Notes: generated by a model not told the origin, from the sequence alone. 64,000 nt of DNA from Gautieria morchelliformis (GCA_015179125.1 WHVA01000289.1:1-64000), one strand, 5' to 3'; positions 8,980-19,729 are shown, counted from the first letter of the stretch. Made by a program: numbers and translations.

Positions 8980-10103
8980 TGTCATGAACCGGTTTATTTC
9001 ACCAACTGTGCTGAGCACTTACACAGAATCTTTTCCCCCAATCGTCTCATCAGACCACTGCCATCACATCTTCATACCCCAAGTTGAGCCATCACCTCCA
9101 GTGCCATGTGCTTCACTGCCACTCCCACACATGCGCCTACGCCATCATTCCCTATGCAGATGTCGCCAAGCATTCGGGCACCATCACCGGTCCACACCAG
9201 GCAACGATCTGGCAGGATGAGTGCCGACAGCATGGATTGGGGAAGCCTTGATCCCCATGAACTCTTCTTCGACCCTTCCTCAGGACGAGTTGACATGCCT
9301 ATGCACTATATTCCCTTTGTGCATGAGGGCAAGAGAAGTGTAGAGATTCAGATATTGGAAAGCGGGGTTAGCACCAGCTATGACCCATATTGTTTCGATC
9401 ATTTCCAACCTTCTCAACCACCTAACCCTACACCACCCCTTCGATTGACTTGGAAAGTCAAGCATTGCCTCAGAGGCTGTGTGTCTGGAGCAGAGATGTG
9501 TGGTTCCGGATTGTTGGTTGGCTCAGGGGTTAGGACGACTCATTATTGTCTCCATGAGTCACTCTTGATTTACCAGTATCCCTCATGACTCACTCTTCTT
9601 GTTTTCATCGACTCATCATGACTCAGTTCCCCTATTGTGTACCATATCAGCTTTATTGTCCTGACTCCTCTCCATGAGTCACCTGACTCACTCTGACTCG
9701 TTCTGACTCATTCTGACTCATTGTGACTCATCCCTCTTGTTCTGACTCCTTCTCATACTCACCTGACTCACTCTGACTCACTCTGACTCATTCTGACTCA
9801 CGGTGACTCATCCCTCCTATTCTCTTCTGACTCATCCCCCTTTTCCAAAGTAGATAAATACCAGAGCTTGCTCCATGTATTTCGCTAGTTTGGTTATCTT
9901 ATACGTTACACCGTCTCCTGTGAAGCACTTGAGGATACCTTGCTCACTCTATCGTCTCTCTTCTCTCAATCTCTTACTTCGAGGCTTGTCTACTTCAGAC
10001 TTGTCCTTCTTCTTATCTCTTTCGACCAACCAGAACAGGCACCCCTTTTTAGTGCAGGGTCTTCAACATTGGGATCTTACACCTGGTGTGGACGGTTCTG
10101 ACA
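8980..10103 (+). repeat. Solo LTR, 1124 bp, inserted in Copia-2 (LTR-X)
   Basis: The ends TGTCATGAAC and GTTCTGACA are flanked by a perfect 5-bp target duplication CCAAG (8975-8979 and 10104-10108). No internal retroelement genes are present, so it is a solo LTR left by recombination. The first half carries an open stretch without recognisable domains. From 9555 to 9834 lies an array of 14 TGA(C/G)TCA heptamers, followed 20 bp later by ATAAATA (9854-9860). Its parent element family is not present in the window. Confidence 0.9.
9555..9834 (+). promoter_or_regulatory. Array of 14 TGASTCA sites in LTR-X with TATA-like box downstream
   Basis: Twelve TGACTCA and two TGAGTCA heptamers occur in 280 bp, several spaced by exactly 10 bp, plus near matches (TGACTCC, TGACTCG). 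TGASTCA is the consensus of Gcn4/Cpc1- and AP-1-type bZIP factors. The position, just upstream of ATAAATA at 9854-9860, is that expected of a U3 enhancer. Regulation by a bZIP factor is inference. Confidence 0.65.
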
Positions 10104-10108
10104 CCAAG

Positions 10109-11566
10109 CTCCTGTAGATGTGAGATATCTGGTCGTACACTGAACCACATTTCATACAGCATCAGTCCTTTTAGGGTCCTGGTATGTGTCCTGTTCTTCA
10201 GGTATGCAGCAGCTCTCAAATATTCAGCCCATAGGCTCAGTGGTAACTTTGCGTCAGATCTGATAGCATGGGCGTGGTTCATTACGGTGCGGTGACATCT
10301 CTCCGCATGGCCATTCTCTGCCGATGTGTAAGGGGCAGTTGTCTGGTGATGGATGCCTTCACGCTTCAGGTATGTCTTGAATTCATCGGAGGTGTATTCT
10401 CCCCCATTATCACTGCGAAAGGTATGTACCTTTTCATTGCTCTCCCTCTCAACCAGCACAAGCCAATCCTTGAAGACAGCAGTAGCATCTGATTTCTTCC
10501 TAAGCAGGTATAGCCAGGCCATGCTTGTGTAGTCATCGACAAAGTTTACAACATATCTGTCCCCTGTTGCGCTGCCAATGTCCTCAGACCCGGTAATGGC
10601 TGAGAAGACCTTCTCAAGCTGCCTCTTCGCTTGCACCCCTTTCCTGAGTTTCAGAACAGGCAATTTGGTCTGTTTGCTGACGACACAGTGTTCACAAAGG
10701 GGGGGGAGGGTGGACAGATCAACGGGCATACCTTCCACCATACCAGACTTAGCCATTTTGATAATCGAAGAGTAGTTCAAATGACCAAGTCGTCTGTGCC
10801 AGGTCTCAAGGTCAGGAGCAGCACGCGCAATATTGGCTGATTCAGTGATAGCCTTGGGACCACCAGATATGTAATAGAGGTCTGTACCAATTTTAGCACC
10901 CTCTGCCATAATTTTACTGTTTCGGGTTTTGATAGCAACGCGGCCGTCACCAAAAGCAGCAAACAGGCCATCGTCATCTAGGTGCACGATTGATATCAAG
11001 TGCAGTGTAGCCTCAGAGATATAAAGAGCATTGTGGAGCGTCAATCTTCTCCCCTTTCCGCAGCGCACACGAATGGTGCTGCTACCAATCGCAGCTATAT
11101 ATTGACCACCAACACCACGTATCCTTCGGTCGATGGGGACAAAGTTTGAGAAATCGGACTGTATGGGAGATACGTGTGCAGTACAGCCAGAGTCAGCACA
11201 CCAAGGTGAGAGCTCAGTGACGAGGTGAGCACTATCATAAGGGAATTTGTTGACATTCTGGATATGCAGGGGATTGGGAGTGGAGTCAGTTGCATCCTCT
11301 ATGGCAGCACAGGAGTAATAGCCATCATTCAGACAGGATTCATCAGCGAGAGCACCATCGACATTGATTACGAGGTTTGCAGTTGCAGAATCGGAATCGG
11401 ATGAGTCAGCGGCCATGTTCAATTTCTCAGCCTTCTTCTTCTTGCCACCATCAGACTTGTTTTTCTGAGTTTCCTTGAACCAGTCTGGAGCCTTGTCTTC
11501 AGTGCCTCCACCCTTCTTCCAGCAGCACTCAAAGGGATGGTTCTTCCCACAGTTCGTGCATTTCAC
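10109..11566 (-). pseudogene. Copia-2 zinc knuckle, protease and integrase
   Basis: The frame opens with a CxxC zinc-knuckle remnant (CTNCGKNHPFECCWKK), then a Lys-rich linker, the aspartic protease site (WCADSGCTAHV), the GAG-pre-integrase HRRLGH motif with CxxC downstream (CEHCVVSKQ), and the integrase core with catalytic blocks FVDDYT, RSDNGGEY and ENGHAERCHRT, so D, D and E are all kept. It continues to PDISHLQELG, where the solo LTR cuts the frame. Upstream it is separated from Gag by a frame change near 11570-11640. The integrase core itself looks intact. Confidence 0.88.
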
Positions 11567-11642
11567 TCTGTCCCAACAATCTGGTTTAGCAACATTTGCT
11601 TTCTCAAGGTGAGTCTTTTCACGCGCTCCCAGGTTTATTGTC

Positions 11643-12265
11643 TCAATAACATCCTTTTTGCTGGGGGGGGGGGGGAGGGGGGTTTGCGCTCGAGAAGGCA
11701 GCCAGTAGGTGTTTTTGAACCCAATTTAGCTGAGTGTTCTGTAGCAGGTTCATCAAGACGAGGATTGTGAATTCAGCCTGAGTCAGCGCTTTGCCACCTT
11801 CGTAGAGGTTGGAAATGAAGTCCTCAATCTCCGAGATGGTTCGGGGAGTGCTGGTGAGGTCAGAGAACTTGGCAGACATAGCAGAGTTGATCACATTGAT
11901 TTTCATGATCATACCACCTTGGTGAGCTTTGGCTTTCAGTCTGTCCCAAGCTTCTCAATGTGTTTTCCGAGCGTGCCAATGATACGAACATTCATCTGTC
12001 TCCACTCAGACAGTTTCTTCGCATTGGTTGGCACATCGACAGTTCCATCAATGAAGCCCATGAAGCCGGATTCCATGAATGCAAATTCCTTATCCCTCGA
12101 CCACTGCATCCAGGTACCCTCTTTCAGCTTCTCGACGTCCTTGATTCTGACATTGTACTCAAGGACCATTGGGATGGCACGAGGGTGGTAGTGTGGGGGA
12201 TTAGAGTGGATATATGCATCCAAAAAAAGGTCTCGATACGATTCAAAGAAGTGATATGTAGGCAA
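11643..12265 (-). pseudogene. Copia-2 Gag, frameshifted
   Basis: Two minus-strand frames make up the N-terminal Gag: 12265-11936 and 11912-11643. The first contains WMQWSRDKEFAF and a hydrophobic GFMGFIDGTV patch; the second reads VINSAMSAKFSDL..TISEIEDFISNLYEGG..LTQAEFTILVLMN, the helical pattern of Copia-type (UBN2-like) Gag. A run of nine or more G on the plus strand near 11664-11680 spoils the C-terminal part. The assignment rests on pattern and on position before the zinc knuckle. Confidence 0.65.
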
Positions 12266-12351
12266 GTGTGATCTTCCAAGCGTAGTAGTAATTGACTAAA
12301 GCGAGGATGGAAGGCCCATAACCTATTGGAATCTGTACCGACTGGTTAGAT

Positions 12352-12497
12352 CTCAGTCTCACAGATGATTGTGATAGACTATATATATGTGTACTGACTG
12401 GTTAGATCTAGGTACAGGTGCATCAATGCATATGAGAAAGGGCAACTAGGTGAGATCACATTACCTCAGTCTCACAGATGATTGTGATAGACTGAGG
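12352..12497. repeat. Direct repeat ending in a short palindrome
   Basis: The phrase CTCAGTCTCACAGATGATTG occurs at 12352 and again at 12465, about 113 bp apart. The second copy forms an inverted repeat with 9-bp arms CCTCAGTCT / AGACTGAGG (12464-12497). GACTGGTTAGATCT is also present twice between them. Nothing else is seen from 12266 to 12582. Confidence 0.6.
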
Positions 12498-12582
12498 AAA
12501 GGATGTGAACTCCAACACATGTCTCAAGTACCGCGCTGGTGGAGTTTGGTACGCGTATAGGTCATGCTTGAACTCCAACAAC

Positions 12583-12850
12583 CTGCACCTGCACAGTGCG
12601 CTGACAGTGCTGGGTGCCAGCGCACGTGTGTGCTGACAGCAATGGGTACCAGTGCACATGTGTGCTGCCAGCACCGGGCACCAGCACACGCCTGCGCTGC
12701 CAGCGATGGGCACCAGCACACGCCTGCCCTGACAGTGCCGGGTAGCAGCGACCACATGCACTGGCAGTGCCAGTACCAGTGCAAGCCTGTGCTGACAGCG
12801 CTGGTACCAGCGCACAGGGCGTTGGTGGCTGGTGCTGTCAGCGCACAGTC
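12583..12850. repeat. 32-bp minisatellite, third array
   Basis: About eight diverged units with the same CAGCGCA..TGTGCTGACAGC core as the arrays at 7520-8435. Frames crossing it shift at every unit, so the Cys/His-rich translations are not proteins. Confidence 0.8.
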
Positions 12851-12869
12851 CAGCACATGGTCAACACAC

Positions 12870-13320
12870 TATTCCAATTTCTAGACAATTCCCCAACCCA
12901 GGAAATCCTCAGGAAATCTTTGAGATATTGTGAATTTCCTCCTCCTAGAAACTGAATATTTACTATAATTTCCAGAGTCAGGAAATCATAGAGAAATATA
13001 AAATTTTCCCAAGATTTCCTGCCAAGATTTTCACAATTCCCTAATATTTTCCTGTACCAAAAAACTCTGAGGAAATTTAGAATTTACTCATGATTTCTTT
13101 AGACAGGAAATCATGGTTAAACTGTCAGTTTCTGGACCCAGTTTCCTCACAATTTCCTGGACCATATTTTTACAATTTTTATACAATTTCCTGAACTTTG
13201 GAAACCCTTGTAAAACATTAAATTTCCTCCAAATTTCCCATCCTAGGAAACTCTCAAGAAACGTGGAATTTCCATAGAATTTTTCAAGGGGTTTCCTGAC
13301 TTGAGAAATTTTGCCATGCC
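12870..13320. repeat. Degenerate AGGAAAT / ATTTCCT repeat
   Basis: Short motifs TTTCCT and AGGAAA, which are reverse complements, recur roughly every 15-35 bp over 450 bp in AT-rich DNA. No clear fixed period is visible and there is no ORF. It could be an old, scrambled palindromic satellite. Confidence 0.5.
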
Positions 13321-14022
13321 TCCAGTGATAGTGCCCATGGTATGCAGAAGACGCTTTGTGTAGCAGTACGCTTCACAATTCATCTATCAAGTCTGTTGCC
13401 TCTATAGGGTCAGAATGTTGTCGTTTCGTGGGAACTCGCACTGTGTCAGGTCAGGGGCTGTCGCATCAATGAAATGCGACATAGAATGGAAGGAAATTGG
13501 ATAGCCTGTTTGGATTTCTTCCGAGAAAGGCTTGCTATGTCAAAGATGAAGCGAAGGACGGAAAAATGAAGGACCTAATAAAAAGAAAATAACATAAATA
13601 ATTACTCCTTGTGGACTTCATAAAGAGGGGAAGTTGTATGTTGAAAACAAAAAGAAAAAAACTTCACGAACGGGAGGTACCCGATGAAGTTTTGTGTAGC
13701 ATGGCATTCTGCAGACCGTCACATCGCGTCCAATAGTACCTGACAATGTGAGTTTTGCATTGGTCTGTATACGCACATCAGAAGTGCCAGTACAATGCCA
13801 GCCCAAAGGCTCGTTCACACCTCCAGGCTAATCCCCAACCCTAAAAAGCTGGTATCTCTCTCGGCACGTTGATGACATTCCTGACAGATTGTCCCGTAAG
13901 TCAATTTCCCTTCAAACTGAAGTTATATCACCGGTTAGAGCGGCACTGTGGCAATATGGTCCTAAGAACCATGCCTGATCTGATAAAAGTGTCTTGAGTG
14001 AGGGTGCGCCTGCTTTTCGAAT
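13321..14022. other. Unassigned DNA
   Basis: Only short frames are present, including a 66-residue minus-strand frame at 13618-13818 with no family resemblance. No repeat or RNA gene is recognised. Confidence 0.5.
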
Positions 14023-14647
14023 TCAGTGGCTAGATGTGACATATAGAGCTTTGAAAATCTGTTCATGGTCAGTGTCGCAGTCCTTTCCTGGATGAAAGCA
14101 TTTGCATAACAAGTTGCCCCAAGATTCTGCCGTATGATTGTATATCATCAAACACACGTCATCTGCTGCAGGAAAACGAAACATTATCTTGAGACTGACT
14201 GGAAGATCAGGCTCGCGTGCGTTATCTAGAGCACTTTGCCCAAGAGAGGACAGGTTCAGGAAGGCCACAAGTGCAGCATCTACATGTCATAAAAATAAGG
14301 CTATATAAATAAAATGATACATCGATGGAACAGACCTTAGGATTCCAGCTTGTCCTGTCCCAAATAGTTAAGACAATGAGGTTTTTCCTTGCATCGCTTC
14401 TTGTTACAGATAGACTGCTCCTGATCACTTGAGATAATGATTGGACTTGGATAGTATGTCAGTATAAAGTGATTAGGCCAATTGAAGACAGCGCACAATA
14501 TGCCAACATCAACAAGTCGACAAACACACTATAGTGGGTTAACATGTCGAGGATCTTCCGGACATTCCATGGTGTTCCCCAGGCAAGTTCCAGCTCCAAT
14601 TTGATAGTCAGGAGGTAGTCATAAATGTGAATACCCACCGCAGTCAT
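14023..14647 (-). pseudogene. Possible DUF6533-type membrane protein remnant
   Basis: The minus-strand frame beginning at 14647 reads YDYLLTIKLELELAWGTPW.. followed by a hydrophobic helix (VFVDLLMLAYCAL..). This resembles the start of basidiomycete DUF6533 integral membrane proteins (YDxxLTxxxEIxxIW, then transmembrane helices). Further frames at 14428-14222 and 14268-14023 (the latter with FHPGKDCDTD) could be later exons but do not show the remaining helices clearly. I read it as a decayed or partial gene. Confidence 0.35.
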
Positions 14648-14887
14648 TCAAATTTCAAAAATGGCCAGACCCAAGGTTTCAGGCTCTGCAAGACTCGACA
14701 TCAAGGGCAATTTATTTGAGCACTTGTTATAGCCCATGACTGTTAATTTAAGACAGCGGGCAGTCAGAAAGGCATTGCCTTTATCTTTTCAGGCTTCATG
14801 ATGCTATAGATAGTCCTCATTCACCAACAACCTGAAGAGGCATATTAATTATATCACCTGTGTGGTGCCCTATGCGCATTATCACGT

Positions 14888-15786
14888 TTATATATACATA
14901 TTTTGGGCATATTTCTGGAAACAGTTAAACCCGTGGTCGCGGGGCAACCAATTCCACCCATGGCGTGGGTTTGATGACGATGGGATCACGCCAGTGCACA
15001 CTGCGTGGTGCGTGAGGACCCACAAGGCACGATAGGTTTGGAGCCAACTCACTTTGAACTTGGTGTTAGGTTCACCTGACAGCGTGGCGAGTTTCCTCTG
15101 GTAGTGGTCAATGACCGTTTGACAATGCACCCATGCGGCTTCAGCCTGTGTGGAGGCCCCCGCCAACCAATCATCCAAGGACAAGCCCGTGTCCCACTCG
15201 TAAGCGGCCTTGACGAAGAGGCGCATCCGCGGATCCATGACTTGTCCTTGCAGGGACTCGTACTGAGTTTTCATATCGTCCGACGTACCAGTGAGCACTT
15301 GCCATCGTTTCCACATAGCAAACTCAAACAATACCGCTTCTTCATCACAGCCACAATGGCAATACCCCTCTGCCCGAGAACGGGCCTGGGTTCTGATCCA
15401 GTTAACAGAGGGGCCAGATGCATGCATACCTGTGGCCCAATAGCCCCGCATGCCTGCCTCAAATATGGTGTGTTTTTTCACAAACTTCGCATGCAAGGGA
15501 CACAGAAAGTTCCCACGGCTCGTCATCAAAAATGTGCGGGAAACTTCACGGCTTGTAAGGGTGGCCTCAGGGAGAAAGTGCTGGATGCTGGTGGCCATGT
15601 GGCGGATGTTTGCCAGTATAGTTACCCCCTTTGGGTGGGGCCGATTGAGGTCTGCCACATACTTTGTAATGGCATGGAGGCCTTGCACTGGGCATACAGA
15701 CTGTAAAGAACTGTGGCACAGAGGCATGGATGAGCTTACACCTCCAAAGCACCAGGTCTACAGCCTCCTTTTCAAGCTCGGGGATG
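14888..15786 (-). pseudogene. Unrecognised ORF, 3' part (split by a solo LTR)
   Basis: The largest frame, 15727-14888, encodes 279 residues with CHCGC, an aromatic-rich C-terminus (WNWLPRDHGFNCF) and several Trp-centred helices. The stretch nearest the LTR (PELEKEAVDLVLW) is in another frame that runs unbroken into the ORF on the other side of the LTR. A frame change lies near 15700-15720. I do not recognise the family; the length, Trp/His content and repeat-rich surroundings would suit a transposon protein or a captured host gene. It may be a retroposed or decaying gene. Confidence 0.45.
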
Positions 15787-15791
15787 ATGAT

Positions 15792-17026
15792 TGTCATGAC
15801 GTTTTTATTTCCTATACTCAGACGCTCTGTCCTCCCATTCCCCCACCTCATGTTCGCTCCGATCGCCTTTTGCCAGGTTCGGTGACCGATCTTCACTATT
15901 CGCGCCATTCACCATAGCCACGCCATCAAAGCACGGTCGACGTCTTTGGACTGACTTGGTGGTTCATCACTGGTCCTATCACCTCCTCTGCTCAACTCCC
16001 TTTCAATGTTGTTCCTATGATCAGATTGTCATGACTCATGTATTTTCTGCACCTATTTATCCCTGTTTCCCCTTTCACCACTCCTCCTCCATTTTCGCTC
16101 GGCTTCGCCCCTCACTTCGACCACTCCTCCTCTATGTCCTCTCTGTTCGCCCTTCGTCACATTCGCCGGACGACCATTCGCTGTTCGCATCATTCACCAG
16201 CAGGCACACCATCAAACACGATTGACATCTCCTACCCGGTATGATGGCCTGTCACTGGCCCCATCAGCTTCTCGATCCAACCCCTTTAGGTGTTCATAAG
16301 GCCCGGATGTGTTCACGGGACGTCCTGCCCGCAGGTCATGTGGGATCAACCCAGTAGACGAAGAGTCCGTGCAGGGTAGCATATATGCAGGTCCCCAAGA
16401 CATGGTTTCACACATCAGTGCCTTCGCCACCTTTACTCTCCGTCATTTCATGTTCGCACTCCTCCCTCACACTATTGCATGTTTATTTCATCTATTGTGT
16501 ACCATGACTGCGCACCCCTGTCCAACCCTGACTCACGACGGCCTCTTTCCTATTCGCTGATACCTTACGAGTATTCGGTATAAGTAGTTTACATTCGCAT
16601 GTATATTCCTTAGTTCAATTATCATACGTCCATCTTGTGCAAACTTGACCTCGCTGTGACTATCACCTTGAGCCTTCTCCTGTAGATTTCTATCTTCGAC
16701 CAGAAGAGGACTTAGGCATCACTGGTGAGTTCTCATACTTCATCTTCATTACCTTAGCCCTCGAACTATTTTCTGTACTGTCGGCGAAGGGATTGTCACT
16801 ACTTAGACAACCCTTCCGTGACATCTTGCATGTTACATCGTCAAGTGCCACGGGCTATTTCGCTATGACTGTAGATAGGGCAAGCTCTATTCGAGCAGCC
16901 CTCTTATCTTTTGAACATTCATTGGTTCACCTATTCGCCGAACGGCATACTTATTCGCACAAGTTATTCGGGCATTCGCTGTGTTCACTAATACACGATA
17001 TTAACACCTAAAAACCAATCTTGACA
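15792..17026 (+). repeat. Gypsy-2 solo LTR, 1235 bp
   Basis: The ends TGTCATGACG and CTTGACA are flanked by a perfect 5-bp duplication ATGAT (15787-15791, 17027-17031). Sister copies are at 30171-31412 (reversed, solo) and 35417-36689 (3' LTR with polypurine tract). The 3' third is rich in TTCG-containing motifs (ATTCGC, CCGAACGG). Excising the LTR and one ATGAT restores one continuous minus-strand frame across the site. Confidence 0.93.
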
Positions 17027-17031
17027 ATGAT

Positions 17032-17762
17032 CGCATGGGGTGGTCCAGGCCCTGGAGGCACATCACCCAGAATGAGTACATGCCATAGCCAGGGGACCAT
17101 GTACGCACCTCTCTTTGAACGCCCCCTGGTGCTGTCACCTTCCTGCTCGTTGCTGCTGGAAGGACTACACTGGGAACTTGTCCCCTCTGACATGTGGGGT
17201 GAAACTGACCGCCCAGCTCCCCTGTCCATGACCCCCTGGTCACCAGCCATGGACAACCCAGGCACAGGGGCTCCTCGGGCGTGCTTTGCCGAGCCTGCTA
17301 CATGCTGCCACTTGAAATCATCTCTGCGATGCCATGGGCGTGCGTACTCACCTGTCCCAGTAGCCAAGGGTGAGGGGCTGGGAGTGGACCACTTCCCCAG
17401 GATGTGTATGGCTTCGTCAGTGGGCGAAGCCTCAGCCTCATCTCCATGAGTGTGTCTCACAGCTTCCATGGCCGTGATATGGCAGCTGCTTGCCTGATCT
17501 AATGCAAGACACGCGGTGCATATGGCCTCTGATCCACGACGGCATTCATGATGCTGATGTAGAGACAGGGGATTAGGACAGACTCACTTTTCGTCGCACC
17601 TCGCATGTGCTTATGTTTCTGGTCAAGAATGGCATCCAGAGCCGCCTGGGCCACCCCCACCTGTGCCTCCAGGTCAGTCGGGTCCTGGCTGGCCATGAGA
17701 GAATTGTCAAGTATATGTGTAATTAAGTTGATCAGCAATGCTTTGTGATTATAAGAAAGCAC
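17032..17762 (-). pseudogene. Unrecognised ORF, 5' part (split by the same solo LTR)
   Basis: Two minus-strand frames are seen: 17762-17499 (helical, starting with a short hydrophobic stretch, then ASQDPTDLEAQ) and 17469 down to the LTR border (low-complexity, Ser/Gly/Pro-rich, ending GPPHAI). The second joins in frame to the ORF at 15786 once the LTR is removed. An intron or decay may separate the two. No domain is recognised. Confidence 0.4.
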
Positions 17763-17852
17763 TGCGAGTATAAGTGTGGCTTACATTGAAATGTGGCATA
17801 TGTGTGAATGGTAGGGTCAGTTGCGGTCATTGAGAATGGGACTGGTTGTTAT

Positions 17853-18350
17853 TGTAGTAGACAGGAATTATAGGCAGTAGGTATGGACTTGTTGCTCAAA
17901 AGAATAGACTAGAAATTAATTCACTCTCTCAGTGAATTTAGTTGTCACTGTAAATATATTATACACTACCTAGAAATTAATTCACTACAGAGGATTTCTA
18001 GGTCAATAAATCGAAGGAACACTAGACTAATTTACTTGCCTCTCTCAGTGAATTTAGTTGTCACTGAGAGAGGGGGAAATCTGTCTCGCTGTGCATGTAC
18101 TACTACCCGGCCCTTTAGCGCCCAAGAGCTCGCGCGTCGAAGTCATTTCAGACTCCGCTGGGTGCAGCCGCCTGTGAAAATAGAAATAACAAAATAAAAT
18201 GGAGAAGTAGGGAGTGACTGGAAAATTTCGAAAATAATCAGAGAAATGGGTGCATGGTACAAGAACAATGTGAGAAGAGATTGAAACACCATACAATAAA
18301 TCGAATATATTATGCTTGATTTTGGTGCAGGAGCATAAATGCACCCAACA
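17853..18350 (-). repeat. Copia-1 solo LTR (reversed), 498 bp
   Basis: Reverse complement of the LTR at 2138-2636, with ends TGTAGTAGACAG (17853) and GCACCCAACA (18350). The flanks GTTAT and CACAC do not match, so there is no target duplication; this may be one junction of a rearrangement. Its right end coincides with the point where the Harbinger transposase frame becomes visible. Confidence 0.88.
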
Positions 18351-19449
18351 CACACACTGTCTCTCGGGGATCACCCCTTCAAGCTGCAACCAGAGATAGG
18401 GGGACATCGGATCACAGAGGACTACTTGGAGGGGCTGAGTGAGGCAGAGTGTGTCTGGAGGTTTAGGTGAGTTCCTTGGCCCTTGATGTTTGTGGACTTA
18501 CCAGCTGATGCACATCAGGTTTTCATTGCAGGAGCTCTCTCATCTCAGCAACTTGCTAGAGCTCCCAGGACCATTGATCACCCGATCTGGGTACCGCGCA
18601 ACAGCTCTCGAGTCCCTGGCACTTCTCTGTGCACGGCTCCGGAGTCCTGAGGATCTCTGGTCGCTGGCAACCAAGTACGCATGGCAGCAGCCAGCCATCT
18701 CTCAGATCGTGAATGAAACAGCTAGTTTCATCAATTCACGGTGGGGCCACCTGTTGGATTGGGATCATGAGGGCTTGCTCAGTCTGGCCAACTTACGCAT
18801 GTACGCCGATGCCCTCCATGCATTCGGCGCTCCCACCCACTCTGTTTTCGGATTTATCGATTGCACGATAAGACAAACCTGCCACCCTGGAACTAACCAA
18901 GATTTGGTTTACACAGGCTATAAAAAATGCCATGGTATGAAGTTTCAAGGGATCGTTGTGCTGAATGGGCTGATCCCGCACCTCGCTGGCCCTTTCCGGG
19001 CCCCCCAGAACGACAGTGGGGTTCTTAAGGAGAGTGGACTACTCGACAAGATCAAGGGCCTGGCGATCCAACCAGGGTCCACCCCCGACGATCCCCCAGA
19101 GCACCGTTTCTTTCAGGTGTATGGGGACTCGGCCTATTCGGTCAGCCCCCACCTCCTGAGTCCATTCAGTGGCGGGGACACCTTGACACGGGAAGAGCGT
19201 GCGTGGAATATGGCAATGGGAGGTGTACGTATCTCAGTTGAACACGGTTTTGGACTCGTCTTGCAAGATTGGCCCTATCTCCACTGCTACTGGAAGCACA
19301 AGATCCTCGGCAATCCATGCGGCTTGCTATATCGAGTGGCAGTCCTACTCACCAATGCGTGGGCCTGTCTTGTGCCCAATCAAATGTCCGAACGATATGG
19401 ATGTCCCCCGCCACCGATCGAGGCGTATTTCCATGGAGGTGACTTCTGA
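18351..19449 (+). CDS. PIF/Harbinger transposase (DDE_Tnp_4), N-terminally cut
   Basis: Two exons, 18351-18466 and 18519-19449, with a 52-bp GTGAGT..CATCAG intron, give one continuous frame. The N-terminus ends at the Copia-1 LTR, so the first residues are missing. The catalytic triad of the DDE_Tnp_4 / Harbinger family is visible: D in FGFIDCT, D in YGDSAYS, E in VEHGFG. An upstream helical region (LSHLSNLLELP, ALESLALLCARL) is the usual DNA-binding lead-in. The transposase would cut and join element ends. Its partner, a Myb/SANT-like protein, lies on the opposite strand at 19730-20765. No stop interrupts the catalytic part. Terminal inverted repeats and TWA duplications were not found. Confidence 0.88.
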
Positions 19450-19454
19450 CAGAT

Positions 19455-19720
19455 GGACAAGGTGCGTTCTGGCGCATAGAGAAGGCGCATTCTGACCCAT
19501 AGAGAAGGGGGTTCTGATGCGTGGAGAAGGCGCATTCTGACGCGTCAGAATGCTTGATGTTCTTGAATTGTGTGGAACAAAAAAAATTTTTTTTAAAACA
19601 ATTTACTCTGTGCCAAAAAACCAATTAAAAAGAATTTATTCTGTGCCCAAAAAAAACAATTAAAAAGAATTGTGCCAAAAAAAAACAAGCAATTCATTCT
19701 GTGCCCAAAAAACAAACCCC
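19455..19720. repeat. Short tandem repeats between the Harbinger genes
   Basis: Four copies of a roughly 26-bp GAGAAGGCGCATTCTGACGC-like unit (19470-19550) are followed by four copies of TTCTGTGCCMAAAAAA separated by A/T runs (19600-19715). The convergent 3' ends of the two Harbinger ORFs meet here; the block contains oligo-A and oligo-T runs that could serve polyadenylation. Confidence 0.6.
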
Positions 19721-19729
19721 TGAGTTTAC

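Larger units (their letters stand above)
8570..12265 (-). mobile_element. Copia-2, decayed Ty1/Copia element (RT and RNase H missing)
   Basis: Read right to left it has Gag (12265-11643), zinc knuckle, protease and integrase (11566 to about 10109) and the linker after integrase (8974-8635). A solo LTR sits inside the pol frame at 8980-10103. Reverse transcriptase and RNase H are absent: the frame stops at 8635 and minisatellite DNA follows. No LTRs of its own were found. A short further frame at 8440-8553 (minus) may be another relic. Confidence 0.85.

Noticed and set aside
12456-12856. Cys/His/Trp-rich minus-strand proteins resembling zinc proteins
   Set aside because: They arise from the 32-bp minisatellite and change frame at every unit.
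15104-15706. 200-codon plus-strand ORF
   Set aside because: Antisense to the longer minus-strand frame 14888-15727, with no family pattern of its own.
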